Below are positions 6,549 to 13,723 of a DNA stretch of 32,278 nucleotides, piece by piece. The position numbers and the translations under genes are program-made. The stretch is from a virus, in IMG/VR virus record IMGVR_UViG_3300043398_000129, positions 1-32,278 of that record. The stretch is one strand, 5' to 3'. Every line of letters starts with the position of its first letter. The stretch's first letter is position 1. The notes below the pieces were generated by a model, which saw only the letters and a list, made by a program, of their open reading frames with translations, did no database searches and was not told where the DNA came from.

Positions 6549-7229
6549 ATGAGTGAGACGCTGCGGACGTTGCTCCGGGAAGCGGCTGACGTGATTCGCT
6601 TCGACCTGCCTCAAAGCCATTGCGGATCGACCTGCGACCACTGCGAGCGGGCGCGGCGCTGTATCGTTGACATCGAAGCCGCCCTGGCCTCGGAACTTCG
6701 GTCCGAGCGGGCTCCAATGCTGCGAACGCTGGTCAGTGAGCGTGACGCAGACGTCATCGAGGATTTGGCGCGCGTCTACGGTCAGAGCGATGCTGGCTTT
6801 GCGTTGAGTCATCTATTGGCCGCCCTCGCCTCGGAGGGGACCGGGCGGGGTGAGCGCACGCCGCCATGGGCAGTCGCTGAGGTTTTGTTGAATGCCCATC
6901 TCCTCGCCGCCTACAAGCAAGACTCCGAGACATTGGACGAGCTATCCGACGTGGATGGGCTGACGATCCGTGAGGCGTTGGCCGAGTTGAAGCACCTTCG
7001 AGTTCTGCGCGACCATCTCATCAAGCAACTGAACGCGGCGCTGGCCGAGCGTGCTTCCCTGGTCGCCACGGTGCGGCAGGAGGTCGAGGGGCTTCGACAC
7101 GTCGAGGCAGCGAATGATGGCCCTGTGTTTCAAAACGTAGTGCGGCTACGGAACGAGACTATCGATGCCGTCCTCGCGCTGCCGTCGCTGAAGGTCGATC
7201 TAAAAGGAGACGACACGCGTGGAATTTAA
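6549..7229 (+). CDS. Hypothetical helical protein with Cys cluster
   Basis: A 226-residue protein, mostly helical. An early cysteine group, HCGSTCDHCERARRC (about 26-40), may bind zinc. Residues 130-200 are likely coiled-coil (TIREALAELKHLRVLRDHL, LNAALAERASLVATVRQEVE). GGAGGAG lies 6 nt before the ATG at 6549; the upstream in-frame ATG at 6393 is rejected because it overlaps the preceding gene. It shares the N-terminal style of the 5740-6135 product (short helical N-terminus then a Cys cluster). The 3' end overlaps the next gene by 11 nt. No family recognised. Confidence 0.75.
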   Translation: MSETLRTLLREAADVIRFDLPQSHCGSTCDHCERARRCIVDIEAALASELRSERAPMLRTLVSERDADVIEDLARVYGQSDAGFALSHLLAALASEGTGRGERTPPWAVAEVLLNAHLLAAYKQDSETLDELSDVDGLTIREALAELKHLRVLRDHLIKQLNAALAERASLVATVRQEVEGLRHVEAANDGPVFQNVVRLRNETIDAVLALPSLKVDLKGDDTRGI

Positions 7230-8397
7230 CCCGTCCGTGCTCGGCGAGTGGGTAGCTGGCGCTGCGGGTGACAACGGCGTCATCAGCGTGAGCGATCGTG
7301 TCGTGATCGGGCCGTCAGCCGGCGCGATGAAGCCAAGCTGGTTCTCCGCGCATGATGTCATCTGCCAGTTCTATACACCTACGGCGCCACCAACCATTCA
7401 ACTGGTCAACGTGCGGACGTCCGCGCACCAAACACTGTGGCCCACGGGCGGCAACTACGTGCAAGGCGGGATCGGGCACTGGTTCACGCGGGCGCATCCT
7501 AGTGGGGAAGTCGTGCTCGACGGCATGGTTATTCCCGATCCGCGGTTGTGGCCGCTGGCGTTCGGCGCGTCCGGCGAGATCGCGTGGAAGGCCTACAACA
7601 GCGGCGGGCTGTTCTTCCACGGCGTCTGGCTCGAGCCACCCTCAACACTGGTGGGTGATGACGACGTGCAGGTTGTCGGCGAGGGCTGCCTCTGGTTGGC
7701 CAATGGCGAGGTCTGCACGTATAATCTGCCGGGCTTCCCGATCGCGGTCACGCCGCCCCCTGGCACGTTCGGATGGGTGCGTACGTGCCGTGACCATGCT
7801 GGCGTCTGGTGGCTGGTGTATCAGGACTACGCGCTCGGCAGCGTCATCGTGAAGCCCGCGCACGAGCGCGAAGGCTACCGGATGCCGGCGATCCGCGCAT
7901 GGTCAGTGTGCTGCCAGATGCAGATGTCCGCGCTCCGTGTTGGGTGGTCCGTGTCGCCAGCGGAGCAACCGCACGACATTGTGATCTGGGACGTCGATCT
8001 AAGCCTGCCGCGGGAGCTCGTCGTCGGCATCCCGCCGCAGCCGGAGCCACCGGACCCGGAGCCGGAACCACCGACGCCAGAACCGGAACCCGAACCCGAA
8101 CCGCTGCCGCCGACGCCGCAGCCACCTGAGGAGCCCATGCCGACCATCGCCTACGATCCCACGGTCCTGAAATCGTTCATCGCTGGCACGCCTGAGCCGC
8201 ATCCTGACGGTGCACCCTACATCGCCATCCGAAAGCCGAACGGCAAGTTTGAATCGATCGACTACGACGGCAACCGCCACGAGCGCGATGAGGCTGGAGC
8301 TGACGAGCGGTTCATCGAGCAGTCAGGGTCGTTGGTCGCCCCACGCGACTTCGGCCCGCTGCGTGTCTACGGGTTTCTCAGCCTCGGGAAGTGGTGA
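7219..8397 (+). CDS. Two-domain protein with Pro/Glu linker, possible carbohydrate-binding or adhesin-like role
   Basis: A 392-residue protein starting at a GTG with AAAAGGAG about 9 nt upstream. Residues 1-270 are beta-rich with many Trp and Gly (GNYVQGGIGHWFTRAHPSGE, RDHAGVWWLVYQDYALGSV), compatible with a beta-propeller or sandwich. Residues 272-307 are a Pro/Glu linker (PEPEPPTPEPEPEPEP). Residues 310-392 form a small C-terminal domain (APYIAIRKPNGKFESIDYDG). There is no signal peptide. It is joined by a TGATG overlap to the glycosidase-like gene that follows, so both probably act on the same polysaccharide. The linker design is typical of modular carbohydrate-active or tail-associated proteins. 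The function is inference. Confidence 0.75.
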   Translation: MEFNPSVLGEWVAGAAGDNGVISVSDRVVIGPSAGAMKPSWFSAHDVICQFYTPTAPPTIQLVNVRTSAHQTLWPTGGNYVQGGIGHWFTRAHPSGEVVLDGMVIPDPRLWPLAFGASGEIAWKAYNSGGLFFHGVWLEPPSTLVGDDDVQVVGEGCLWLANGEVCTYNLPGFPIAVTPPPGTFGWVRTCRDHAGVWWLVYQDYALGSVIVKPAHEREGYRMPAIRAWSVCCQMQMSALRVGWSVSPAEQPHDIVIWDVDLSLPRELVVGIPPQPEPPDPEPEPPTPEPEPEPEPLPPTPQPPEEPMPTIAYDPTVLKSFIAGTPEPHPDGAPYIAIRKPNGKFESIDYDGNRHERDEAGADERFIEQSGSLVAPRDFGPLRVYGFLSLGKW

Positions 8398-9692
8398 TGG
8401 ACCGGACGATGTTCCTCCGGCTGCGCTCCGGGTCAGGCGTGGGCGTGGCGCGTCCGATCGTGGGGCAGCTCCGCGCGCTGGGCAATGGGTTCGCGGACGA
8501 CACCGGACCGCGGCAGGTCCGCTTCACGTCATGGTTCCCGGCGCTGCGCATCTGGCGCGACGACCGAGCCGAGGCTGAGCGCACGCTGGACCTGATCGCG
8601 GAGGCGGGCTGGCACGGGATCCGGATCTTCACCGCCGTCGGGTCGAGCTGGTGGGACGGCCGGGAAGTGGTGCCCTACACCTACGTCCGCGACGACGGGC
8701 GCCAGATCTGGGTATGGCCAGATTACGGCACCGTGCTTGAGTCGTTCCTGGCGGCGTGTCTCGCGCGTGGGCTGCGTCTGCACCTGACGGCTGGCGACCT
8801 GCAGATCGTGGCGCCGGGCTGGGACCAGAAAGTGATGCTCGCGCAATTCGTGGCCCGCGCTGCCAACACGGTCGGGCCTGAAGTGATCGGCCTCTACGAA
8901 GCCTGTAACGAAGGCTGGCAAAACGGCGTCGAGACGCCGTATGCCGCACGGCAACTCTGCTCGGCGTTCCACTCGATCTGTCCGCAACCGCTCGTCGGCA
9001 CGTCCAGCCCACCAAGCGACGAAGGCGCCGATCAACTGGCGTGGTCCGAGGGGATGCCCATCCTGATTATGCACGGACCACGGGATCGCGAGCGTGCGGC
9101 CCGCAGCGCATTCGGCGAGATCTATTGGGACGGGGACATCAGGCCGTGGAAGAAAGCGTATCTGCAAGGGGAGACAGTCGGTTCAAATGCCACCTATCCC
9201 GACTGCCAGCCGAGCGAGCAGGATCCGGCCTACGTCCTCGCGGTCTACGCGGCACAGCAGCTCACCGGGCAGGGCAGCGTCTTTTTCTCCGGCCCGGCGG
9301 CGCGCAACTTCGAGCCGCTCGACAGCGTGTATGGCTTCCACGAGCTGCCGCGCGTGCTGGGCGCAGCCATCCCGGACGACATCGCGCAGTGGCCCGGCCT
9401 GACGCACGGCAACCACGCGGGCGCCCCGATCGGGGCGCAGTCGTTCTACGGCGACGACACACCAGGCGCGGTCAATGACCGCGGCCCGGCGCGCGTGGAC
9501 ATGGCCTACGACGCGACGCGGATCGTCTGCGTGGTGCACGGCGGGGCCGGCGCCTGGGAGCTGATCGTGCGGCGGCCGCTGGCGAGCTGGCGCATCTTCG
9601 ATCCGTATGGTATCTGGGCGGAGGGGTCCGGGCCACTGCCTGCGATGGATGCAGGTCTCGGCTGCCGGTTGATCACGGGGGTGTTCGGATGA
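8397..9692 (+). CDS. Clan GH-A-like glycoside hydrolase
   Basis: A 431-residue protein with TIM-barrel glycosidase features. LDLIAEAGWHGIRIFTAVGS (about 65-84) matches the beta-alpha segment at the start of such barrels. IGLYEACNEGW places Asn171-Glu172 at the end of strand 4 (the Asn-Glu acid/base pair of clan A), and KKAYLQGETVGSN places Glu259 as a candidate strand-7 nucleophile. TVLESFLAACLARGLRLHL is also barrel-like. The C-terminal part (about 370-431, RIVCVVHGGAGAWELIVRRP and following) looks like a small beta domain, as in many GH5-type enzymes. No signal peptide is seen. The ATG at 8397 overlaps the upstream stop. Likely a polysaccharide depolymerase; the substrate is unknown. Confidence 0.7.
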   Translation: MDRTMFLRLRSGSGVGVARPIVGQLRALGNGFADDTGPRQVRFTSWFPALRIWRDDRAEAERTLDLIAEAGWHGIRIFTAVGSSWWDGREVVPYTYVRDDGRQIWVWPDYGTVLESFLAACLARGLRLHLTAGDLQIVAPGWDQKVMLAQFVARAANTVGPEVIGLYEACNEGWQNGVETPYAARQLCSAFHSICPQPLVGTSSPPSDEGADQLAWSEGMPILIMHGPRDRERAARSAFGEIYWDGDIRPWKKAYLQGETVGSNATYPDCQPSEQDPAYVLAVYAAQQLTGQGSVFFSGPAARNFEPLDSVYGFHELPRVLGAAIPDDIAQWPGLTHGNHAGAPIGAQSFYGDDTPGAVNDRGPARVDMAYDATRIVCVVHGGAGAWELIVRRPLASWRIFDPYGIWAEGSGPLPAMDAGLGCRLITGVFG

Positions 9693-9826
9693 GACCACTA
9701 CAGGATCTTGCACAGGCGCTGCGGCTGACCGCGGCCGCGCTCGACAATCCGGCGCTGCCGCCGAGCACGGCGACGGCGCTGCTGAAGCTCGCAAGCGAGG
9801 CGCTAGCGCGTGAGTCCCATCACTGA
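9689..9826 (+). CDS. Short helical protein of 45 residues
   Basis: A small ORF whose ATG overlaps the glycosidase stop by ATGA and whose TGA overlaps the next ATG by one base. It reads MRPLQDLAQALRLTAAALDN and ends ASEALARESHH; it is predicted as two amphipathic helices. Support comes from the translational-coupling junctions at both ends and normal composition. Function unknown. Confidence 0.6.
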   Translation: MRPLQDLAQALRLTAAALDNPALPPSTATALLKLASEALARESHH

Positions 9827-9978
9827 TGACCTGTGCGCTCAAGGATTGCGGACAGCCGACGTGTCGCCCGTGTTGGTGGGCGCGTCAAACGCAACCCGCA
9901 ATGCGCGATCTCGCACTGAAGCGCGAGCCGGCCGACTCGCGCGCGCGTCCACTCGGCCGACCCACAAAGGAGCATCCG

Positions 9979-10287
9979 ATGCGCAAGTTCGGGATCGTCG
10001 TGCTGGTCATTGTCGCCCTCGGCCTTGGACGACCGGCCATCGGCGCCGCGGGAACGCCGCCAGTCGCCTACTGCGGAGACGTGTTCAACGCCCTCTACTA
10101 CACCGCGCAGGCCGCTGAGACCTGCGTCGAAAACGGCGGCCTCTACAGCGAATGCTGGGGCGCCGTTGAGCCCATCATCATCGCGCTTCAGAACGAACTG
10201 GCCACCTGTTCCTGGCAGATCACGCAGCAGGCTGAGCCCACGCCGTGGAGTCCCAGCCCCCGTCCCGCCCTCCGCACCACGCACTGA
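9979..10287 (+). CDS. Small exported cysteine protein
   Basis: A 102-residue protein with a clear signal peptide: MRKFGIVVLVIVALGLG, then a small-residue cleavage region (PAIGAAG). The mature part has four cysteines (YCGDVF, TCVENG, SECWG, TCSWQ), likely two disulfides in the periplasm, and a Pro-rich tail. AAAGGAG lies 7 nt before the ATG at 9979. The same frame is open upstream to an ATG at 9826 that overlaps the preceding stop, which would add a 51-residue Cys-rich segment (CALKDCGQPTCRPC); both starts may be used. Last rightward gene before the convergence hairpin. Function unknown. Confidence 0.7.
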   Translation: MRKFGIVVLVIVALGLGRPAIGAAGTPPVAYCGDVFNALYYTAQAAETCVENGGLYSECWGAVEPIIIALQNELATCSWQITQQAEPTPWSPSPRPALRTTH

Positions 10288-10296
10288 CCGCCAGCC

Positions 10297-10322
10297 GGCA
10301 CGGGGGCTGCGGCCCCCGTGCC
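10297..10322. terminator. Bidirectional hairpin at the meeting point of the two gene blocks
   Basis: GGCACGGGGGC (10297-10307) and GCCCCCGTGCC (10312-10322) form a perfect 11-bp stem with a TGCG tetraloop. It lies between the stop of the rightward exported protein (10287) and the stop of the leftward one (10326). No T-tract follows on either strand, so termination would rely on the stem alone or on convergence. Confidence 0.65.
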
Positions 10323-10325
10323 GTC

Positions 10326-10772
10326 CTACTCGATCGTTTCGATGCCGCGAAACTCGAACCGCAACTGCCCATCGATGAGCGACACGGCGAGGATGATCCG
10401 CACGTTCCCAGGTGTGGGCGGCGTGGCGAGCTTGCTGACCAAGGTCAGCGCGGGCGCGCTCTTTGGTGATTCCCCGTCCGCGTTGAACGCGGTCATTTCC
10501 AAGGTATAACTTCCCCGGGCAGGTGCCACCAACCCCGCCACGGTGACAACTCCTGCCGACAGCGCCGACAGGGTGAGATCGGCGCCGGTCTTCACGCCGT
10601 TGATGTAGAACCGGAACCCCGCCGGCGCGTTGACCGCCGTCCACGGCGTGATGTCCGCGGCGACTGCGTAGGCCTGCCCCACCGTGACCGTGCAGGGGCC
10701 CGGCGCGGGGCATGTCGTCTGCGCCGTGGCCGGCGTGGCGAGGAGCAGGAGACAGAGGGTGAGGCGGGTCAT
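10326..10772 (-). CDS. Exported Ig-like domain protein
   Basis: A 148-residue protein with a signal peptide (MTRLTLCLLLLATPATAQ, cleavage probably after ATA or AQ). The mature part is beta-rich with the FRFYINGVKTGADLTLS and GSYTLEMTAFNADGESPKS patterns of fibronectin/Ig-type domains. Two cysteines near the mature N-terminus (CPAPGPC) may pair. It is the last gene of the leftward late block, overlaps the previous gene by ATGA, and is followed by the hairpin. It may decorate the cell surface or virion, or act in the periplasm; no firm role. Confidence 0.75.
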   Translation of the reverse strand: MTRLTLCLLLLATPATAQTTCPAPGPCTVTVGQAYAVAADITPWTAVNAPAGFRFYINGVKTGADLTLSALSAGVVTVAGLVAPARGSYTLEMTAFNADGESPKSAPALTLVSKLATPPTPGNVRIILAVSLIDGQLRFEFRGIETIE

Positions 10773-11053
10773 GCGTGTCCTTTCGCGCGTTGGTCGTTGA
10801 CGAAATCCAAGTGGGCGGCCTGCACGGTGTCCGTGAGGGCACCCAGGGCCTTGCGTAGTTCTTCCGGGTGATACGCCGCCCCGAAGTCAGGGGCGGGCGC
10901 CAAGGGATTGTTGAGCACGCGGCGATGGAGCGCGGCGAGATGCGTGCCGAGATGCTGGTAGCGGTCGATGAGCGCGACGACCACCGCGAGATGATCGCGG
11001 GTGCCGCGCTGGATGCGCTGTTGCACGTAGGGATCCTCGAACCGGTAGCGCAT
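10769..11053 (-). CDS. Small soluble helical hypothetical protein
   Basis: A 94-residue, His/Leu-rich helical protein (LAVVVALIDRYQHLGTHLAA, EELRKALGALTDTVQAAHLD). The ATG at 11053 overlaps the preceding stop in a TGATG junction; longer upstream frames are Arg-rich shadows. It lies in the lysis and exported-protein cluster. Function unknown. Confidence 0.75.
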   Translation of the reverse strand: MRYRFEDPYVQQRIQRGTRDHLAVVVALIDRYQHLGTHLAALHRRVLNNPLAPAPDFGAAYHPEELRKALGALTDTVQAAHLDFVNDQRAKGHA

Positions 11054-11220
11054 CACGCCGCCGGCGGTGGAGGCTTCGGTTTCGCGTCTTTGATTTGCTT
11101 GACCGTGTTCGTCGCGATTTTCTCGATGGTCGAGATCGGCACGCCCTTGATGCTGACGCCTTCCGCTTCGAGCACGGCCGCGACGATGCGCCCGATTTTC
11201 AGTGCGCGCAACCACTTCAT
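11053..11220 (-). CDS. Small protein next to holin candidate
   Basis: A 55-residue protein (MKWLRALKIGRIVAAVLEAE, then SIKGVPISTIEKIATNTVKQ and a Lys/Pro tail KPKPPPPAA). The first 20 residues may form an amphipathic or weak membrane helix. The start overlaps the holin candidate's stop by ATGA. Similar short proteins occur in phage lysis regions, but the role is not known. Confidence 0.7.
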   Translation of the reverse strand: MKWLRALKIGRIVAAVLEAEGVSIKGVPISTIEKIATNTVKQIKDAKPKPPPPAA

Positions 11221-11639
11221 ACGTCGCCCCCTGTTTTCCCTTTGATGCTCGCCCGATACATGATCTCCTGCAACACGAACTGTCGCGTGGTCTCCCACAC
11301 GCCCGTCATGACCGACGGCCACAAGAGCCCGGTGACGGTCAGCACACCCATCGCGGGCTCAAAGCTGATGTGGATGCCGAGCGAGGTCGCCGACGCAAGC
11401 ACGATGGCCAAGAGGCGCTGCGCGCCCCACGCGGTCTGATCGCTGATGATCGCGATGGTCCGATGCTTTTTCACCCACTCCATGAAACTGCTCGAAAGCC
11501 ACGCCCAGACGACGACGCTCGACCATTCTGCCGTGTCAGGGTGATTCAGCGGCGACGCGGCATCCGTCGCTTGCGCGATCACGATAGGGGCGGCGACCAC
11601 CACGACGAGGAGCACGAACCCGATCCAGGCACGTCTCAT
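11217..11639 (-). CDS. Holin candidate
   Basis: A 140-residue membrane protein located directly after the endolysin gene. Hydrophobic segments are at about 5-24 (IGFVLLVVVVAAPIVIAQA), 78-94 (LLAIVLASATSLGIHIS) and 99-117 (GVLTVTGLLWPSVMTGVW). The first segment could instead be a signal or signal-arrest sequence. The ATG at 11639 (MRRAWIGF) is preferred over an upstream in-frame start at 11660 that overlaps the endolysin gene. Position, size and three hydrophobic stretches fit a holin that lets the endolysin reach the cell wall; sequence homology is not claimed. Confidence 0.6.
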   Translation of the reverse strand: MRRAWIGFVLLVVVVAAPIVIAQATDAASPLNHPDTAEWSSVVVWAWLSSSFMEWVKKHRTIAIISDQTAWGAQRLLAIVLASATSLGIHISFEPAMGVLTVTGLLWPSVMTGVWETTRQFVLQEIMYRASIKGKTGGDV

Positions 11640-11646
11640 GTGTCCC

Positions 11647-12108
11647 TCAGGCAATCCCACTATAGAACAAGTGCCCGTCGATCTCGCACGCTGGCACCTG
11701 TCCCACGGTCCAGGCGGGCGGGGCCTTCAGGAGCTGCGCCCGCGTAAGGTAGTGTGTCGATTCGTCCACGGTATCCGGCAGCGTCTGCGCGAGGATCTCA
11801 TCCGCAATCGCGAGACAGTCAAGCAGAACAGGCCCGACGACGGCGCCAGGATTCAACAGCGCCTCGGATTGGTCGAGCACGGCGCGGTAATTCTTCGCGC
11901 CGCCCTGCGCCTTCCAGCACGAGAACGCCCACGGTTTGAGGCATACGCTACGTATGTCTGCGCCGAATCGTTTCTCGCCGGCCCGGTTCAGGATGACGGC
12001 CCCGACCGCGCGCCGGCCGCGCCCAGACAGACCGCGCGATTCGCCCCAGATCGTCATGGCGATCACTTGCCGATCGGAGAGCGCATCGATAATCGCCGCG
12101 TCGGTCAT
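11647..12108 (-). CDS. SleB-type cell wall hydrolase (endolysin)
   Basis: A 153-residue protein of the Hydrolase_2 (SleB/CwlJ) family, which cleaves peptidoglycan glycan strands. The conserved core is visible: MTIWGESRGLSGRGRRAVGA with the catalytic Glu at about 23 (WGESRG), then AVILNRA, FGADIRSVCLKPWAFSCW and HYLTRAQLL. There is no signal peptide, so release by a holin is expected; the 11217-11639 product is the candidate. It overlaps the XhlA-like gene by ATGA. The length is that of the single catalytic domain, with no separate wall-binding domain. Confidence 0.9.
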   Translation of the reverse strand: MTDAAIIDALSDRQVIAMTIWGESRGLSGRGRRAVGAVILNRAGEKRFGADIRSVCLKPWAFSCWKAQGGAKNYRAVLDQSEALLNPGAVVGPVLLDCLAIADEILAQTLPDTVDESTHYLTRAQLLKAPPAWTVGQVPACEIDGHLFYSGIA

Positions 12109-12458
12109 GGCTTGTGTGACCAGAACGAGCGCACGAACTCGATGACGGTCCCGATGAAGCCCGCGACGAGCCCGGCGAGCGCGATCACCGATCCGACCAG
12201 CCAGCGCCGGTTATCTTTGGATTCGGCTTCGCGCGAGTGTTCGCGCTTTTTCATCTCCTCGATGTCGCGCGCATGAAGGCCGGTGGTGAGCGTCAGGACG
12301 GATAGATCCGCCTTGAGGGTATGCCGTGTTTCTTTAAGGTCGCGGGACATCTGATCGAAGCCGCGATCGAGTGACGCGGTGACGGTTTCCACCGCGTGCC
12401 GCAATTCGTCAGCCGTAATGTAGCGCTGACCCGCCGGAACCGCCGATGCGTCCGTCAC
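12105..12458 (-). CDS. XhlA-like lysis-associated membrane protein
   Basis: A 117-residue protein. The N-terminal 85 residues are predicted helical or coiled-coil (TADELRHAVETVTASLDRGF, DIEEMKKREHSREAESK); a single C-terminal transmembrane segment follows (about 91-114, WLVGSVIALAGLVAGFIGTV). This layout is that of haemolysin XhlA-like phage proteins, which assist holin and endolysin lysis. The GTG at 12458 overlaps the stop of the 31-residue ORF by GTGA; the longer reading from 12524 is rejected because that ORF occupies the bases. Confidence 0.7.
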   Translation of the reverse strand: MTDASAVPAGQRYITADELRHAVETVTASLDRGFDQMSRDLKETRHTLKADLSVLTLTTGLHARDIEEMKKREHSREAESKDNRRWLVGSVIALAGLVAGFIGTVIEFVRSFWSHKP

Positions 12459-12550
12459 CTCAACATCTTCCGCACCATCAGCGCAATCCCCCACGCCAGG
12501 ATAGCCAACGGCACTACGAGCCATGCTTGCACCACCGCGATCGTGGACAT
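12455..12550 (-). CDS. 31-residue single-span membrane peptide
   Basis: The ORF reads MSTIAVVQAWLVVPLAILAW followed by GIALMVRKMLR. It is one hydrophobic helix with a basic C-terminal end. It ends in a GTGA overlap with the XhlA-like gene and has a GGGGGG run about 8 nt upstream. Its place at the head of the lysis cassette suggests a small holin or holin regulator, or an inner-membrane anchor; this is inference. Confidence 0.55.
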   Translation of the reverse strand: MSTIAVVQAWLVVPLAILAWGIALMVRKMLR

Positions 12551-12554
12551 GACA

Positions 12555-12749
12555 TTAGCCCCCCACGCCGCACGATTCCGGCGGGGGTTCATCGCAGTGG
12601 AACCAGTAGAATTCCCAGTTATACCACGTCCACTGATCGCACTGTTCGCAGAGGATGCGATTCCCGAACGCCGACGGGAGGCGGAGGTCGAGCGGTCCCA
12701 AGAGAAACACCGCCACCAACACGAGGCGCAATCCGCACGCGCGCATCAC
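12555..12749 (-). CDS. Small exported Cys/Trp-rich protein
   Basis: A 64-residue protein with a signal peptide (MMRACGLRLVLVAVFLLGPL, cleavage region PSAFG). The mature part is short and aromatic with four cysteines (ILCEQCDQWTWYNW, FHCDEP, ESCGVGG). It overlaps the fibre-like gene by ATGA. It might be a disulfide-bonded periplasmic or surface peptide. No family recognised. Confidence 0.7.
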   Translation of the reverse strand: MMRACGLRLVLVAVFLLGPLDLRLPSAFGNRILCEQCDQWTWYNWEFYWFHCDEPPPESCGVGG

Positions 12750-13723
12750 TTCGCTGTCTCGAGCGCACGCAATCGGCGCTCCAACTCGGCGATCCGTCGT
12801 TCAAGAAGGCTCTCCGGATCGGTCGTCTGTCCGGGTGGCGACGGTGGATGGCCAGGATACGGCGTCGGTGGGCCTGACTCGCGCGTGTAGTGCGTGCCGA
12901 ACTGCGCGTCGAGGAACTTGACCAGATCTTCCATGTCCACGCGCAGGGACCGGCCGGTCCGCGAATCCACCGCCGAATAGATCCATTTCCCCGTCTTGGG
13001 ATCGTGCGGCGACAGCAGCGTCGCGGTGCCGCCCGCGTCCATCACGCGCAGCTCGCCCGCTGTCGAGTAGAGCGTAATATTGCCGGTCGTGGTGCCGACT
13101 GGCGCGGTGCCGTCGTAGATGTTGATCGCGTTGGTGCTGTTCGTCGTCGAGCGCCCGGCGCGGGTGAGCGTGCCGACCGACACCGATCCATTGACGTAGG
13201 CGCCATTGTCCGCCGCCAGCGCATTCGTGAACAGCGCGAGCCCGGTATTCTTCCCGTCTTTGATTGAGAGATCGCGGAACCGCGTGGTGCCGTTCCCGAA
13301 GCCCGTATCGTTGATAGTGAGTGTACTGTTGGCGTCCGTGCCGAGGTCAGAGCGAATCGTGCCGGCGGCATGGAAGACCTGATTGCCGTAATCCAGCATC
13401 GTGATCGAGCCGCTGGTGAACACGTTCCGGCTGTTGTAGATATCGCGCGGACGCGTCGCCCCGCTCGCGCCGATGTCATATGTCGCATCGGTGCCAAACG
13501 TGAGATGTCCCTTCAGGCTCACGGGGCCGGCCTTGATCCCGCCCGTCCCTGATGTGTCGCCAGGATACCCGCCCACGACGAGAGCGTTCGCGGTGGTGTC
13601 CGTCAGCGCCAATAGAGTGAACACGCCCGGCCGGAACTGCGCGGAGATGGCGGGCGCCAACAACCAGAGCGCGCCGATGACACCAAGAACGGACGCCGAC
13701 CAAGAGAGTTTGCGCATACTCAT
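12746..13723 (-). CDS. Fibre-like protein with an N-terminal signal-like segment
   Basis: A 325-residue protein. Residues 4-30 look like a secretion signal (KLSWSASVLGVIGALWLLAP, then AISAQ). The body (about 35-245) is Gly/Thr/Asn-rich and beta-repetitive, as in trimeric fibres or beta-helices (GNGTTRFRDLSIKDGKNTG, NAINIYDGTAPVGTTTGN). Around 230-250 is GELRVMDAGGTATLLSPHD, and the C-terminus ends in a Pro-rich stretch and a coiled coil (LLERRIAELERRLRALETAK). It overlaps the tail-fibre gene before it by ATGA. A signal peptide is odd for a virion fibre assembled in the cytoplasm; the segment could be a membrane anchor or the protein may be displayed by the host. Role inferred. Confidence 0.7.
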   Translation of the reverse strand: MSMRKLSWSASVLGVIGALWLLAPAISAQFRPGVFTLLALTDTTANALVVGGYPGDTSGTGGIKAGPVSLKGHLTFGTDATYDIGASGATRPRDIYNSRNVFTSGSITMLDYGNQVFHAAGTIRSDLGTDANSTLTINDTGFGNGTTRFRDLSIKDGKNTGLALFTNALAADNGAYVNGSVSVGTLTRAGRSTTNSTNAINIYDGTAPVGTTTGNITLYSTAGELRVMDAGGTATLLSPHDPKTGKWIYSAVDSRTGRSLRVDMEDLVKFLDAQFGTHYTRESGPPTPYPGHPPSPPGQTTDPESLLERRIAELERRLRALETAK

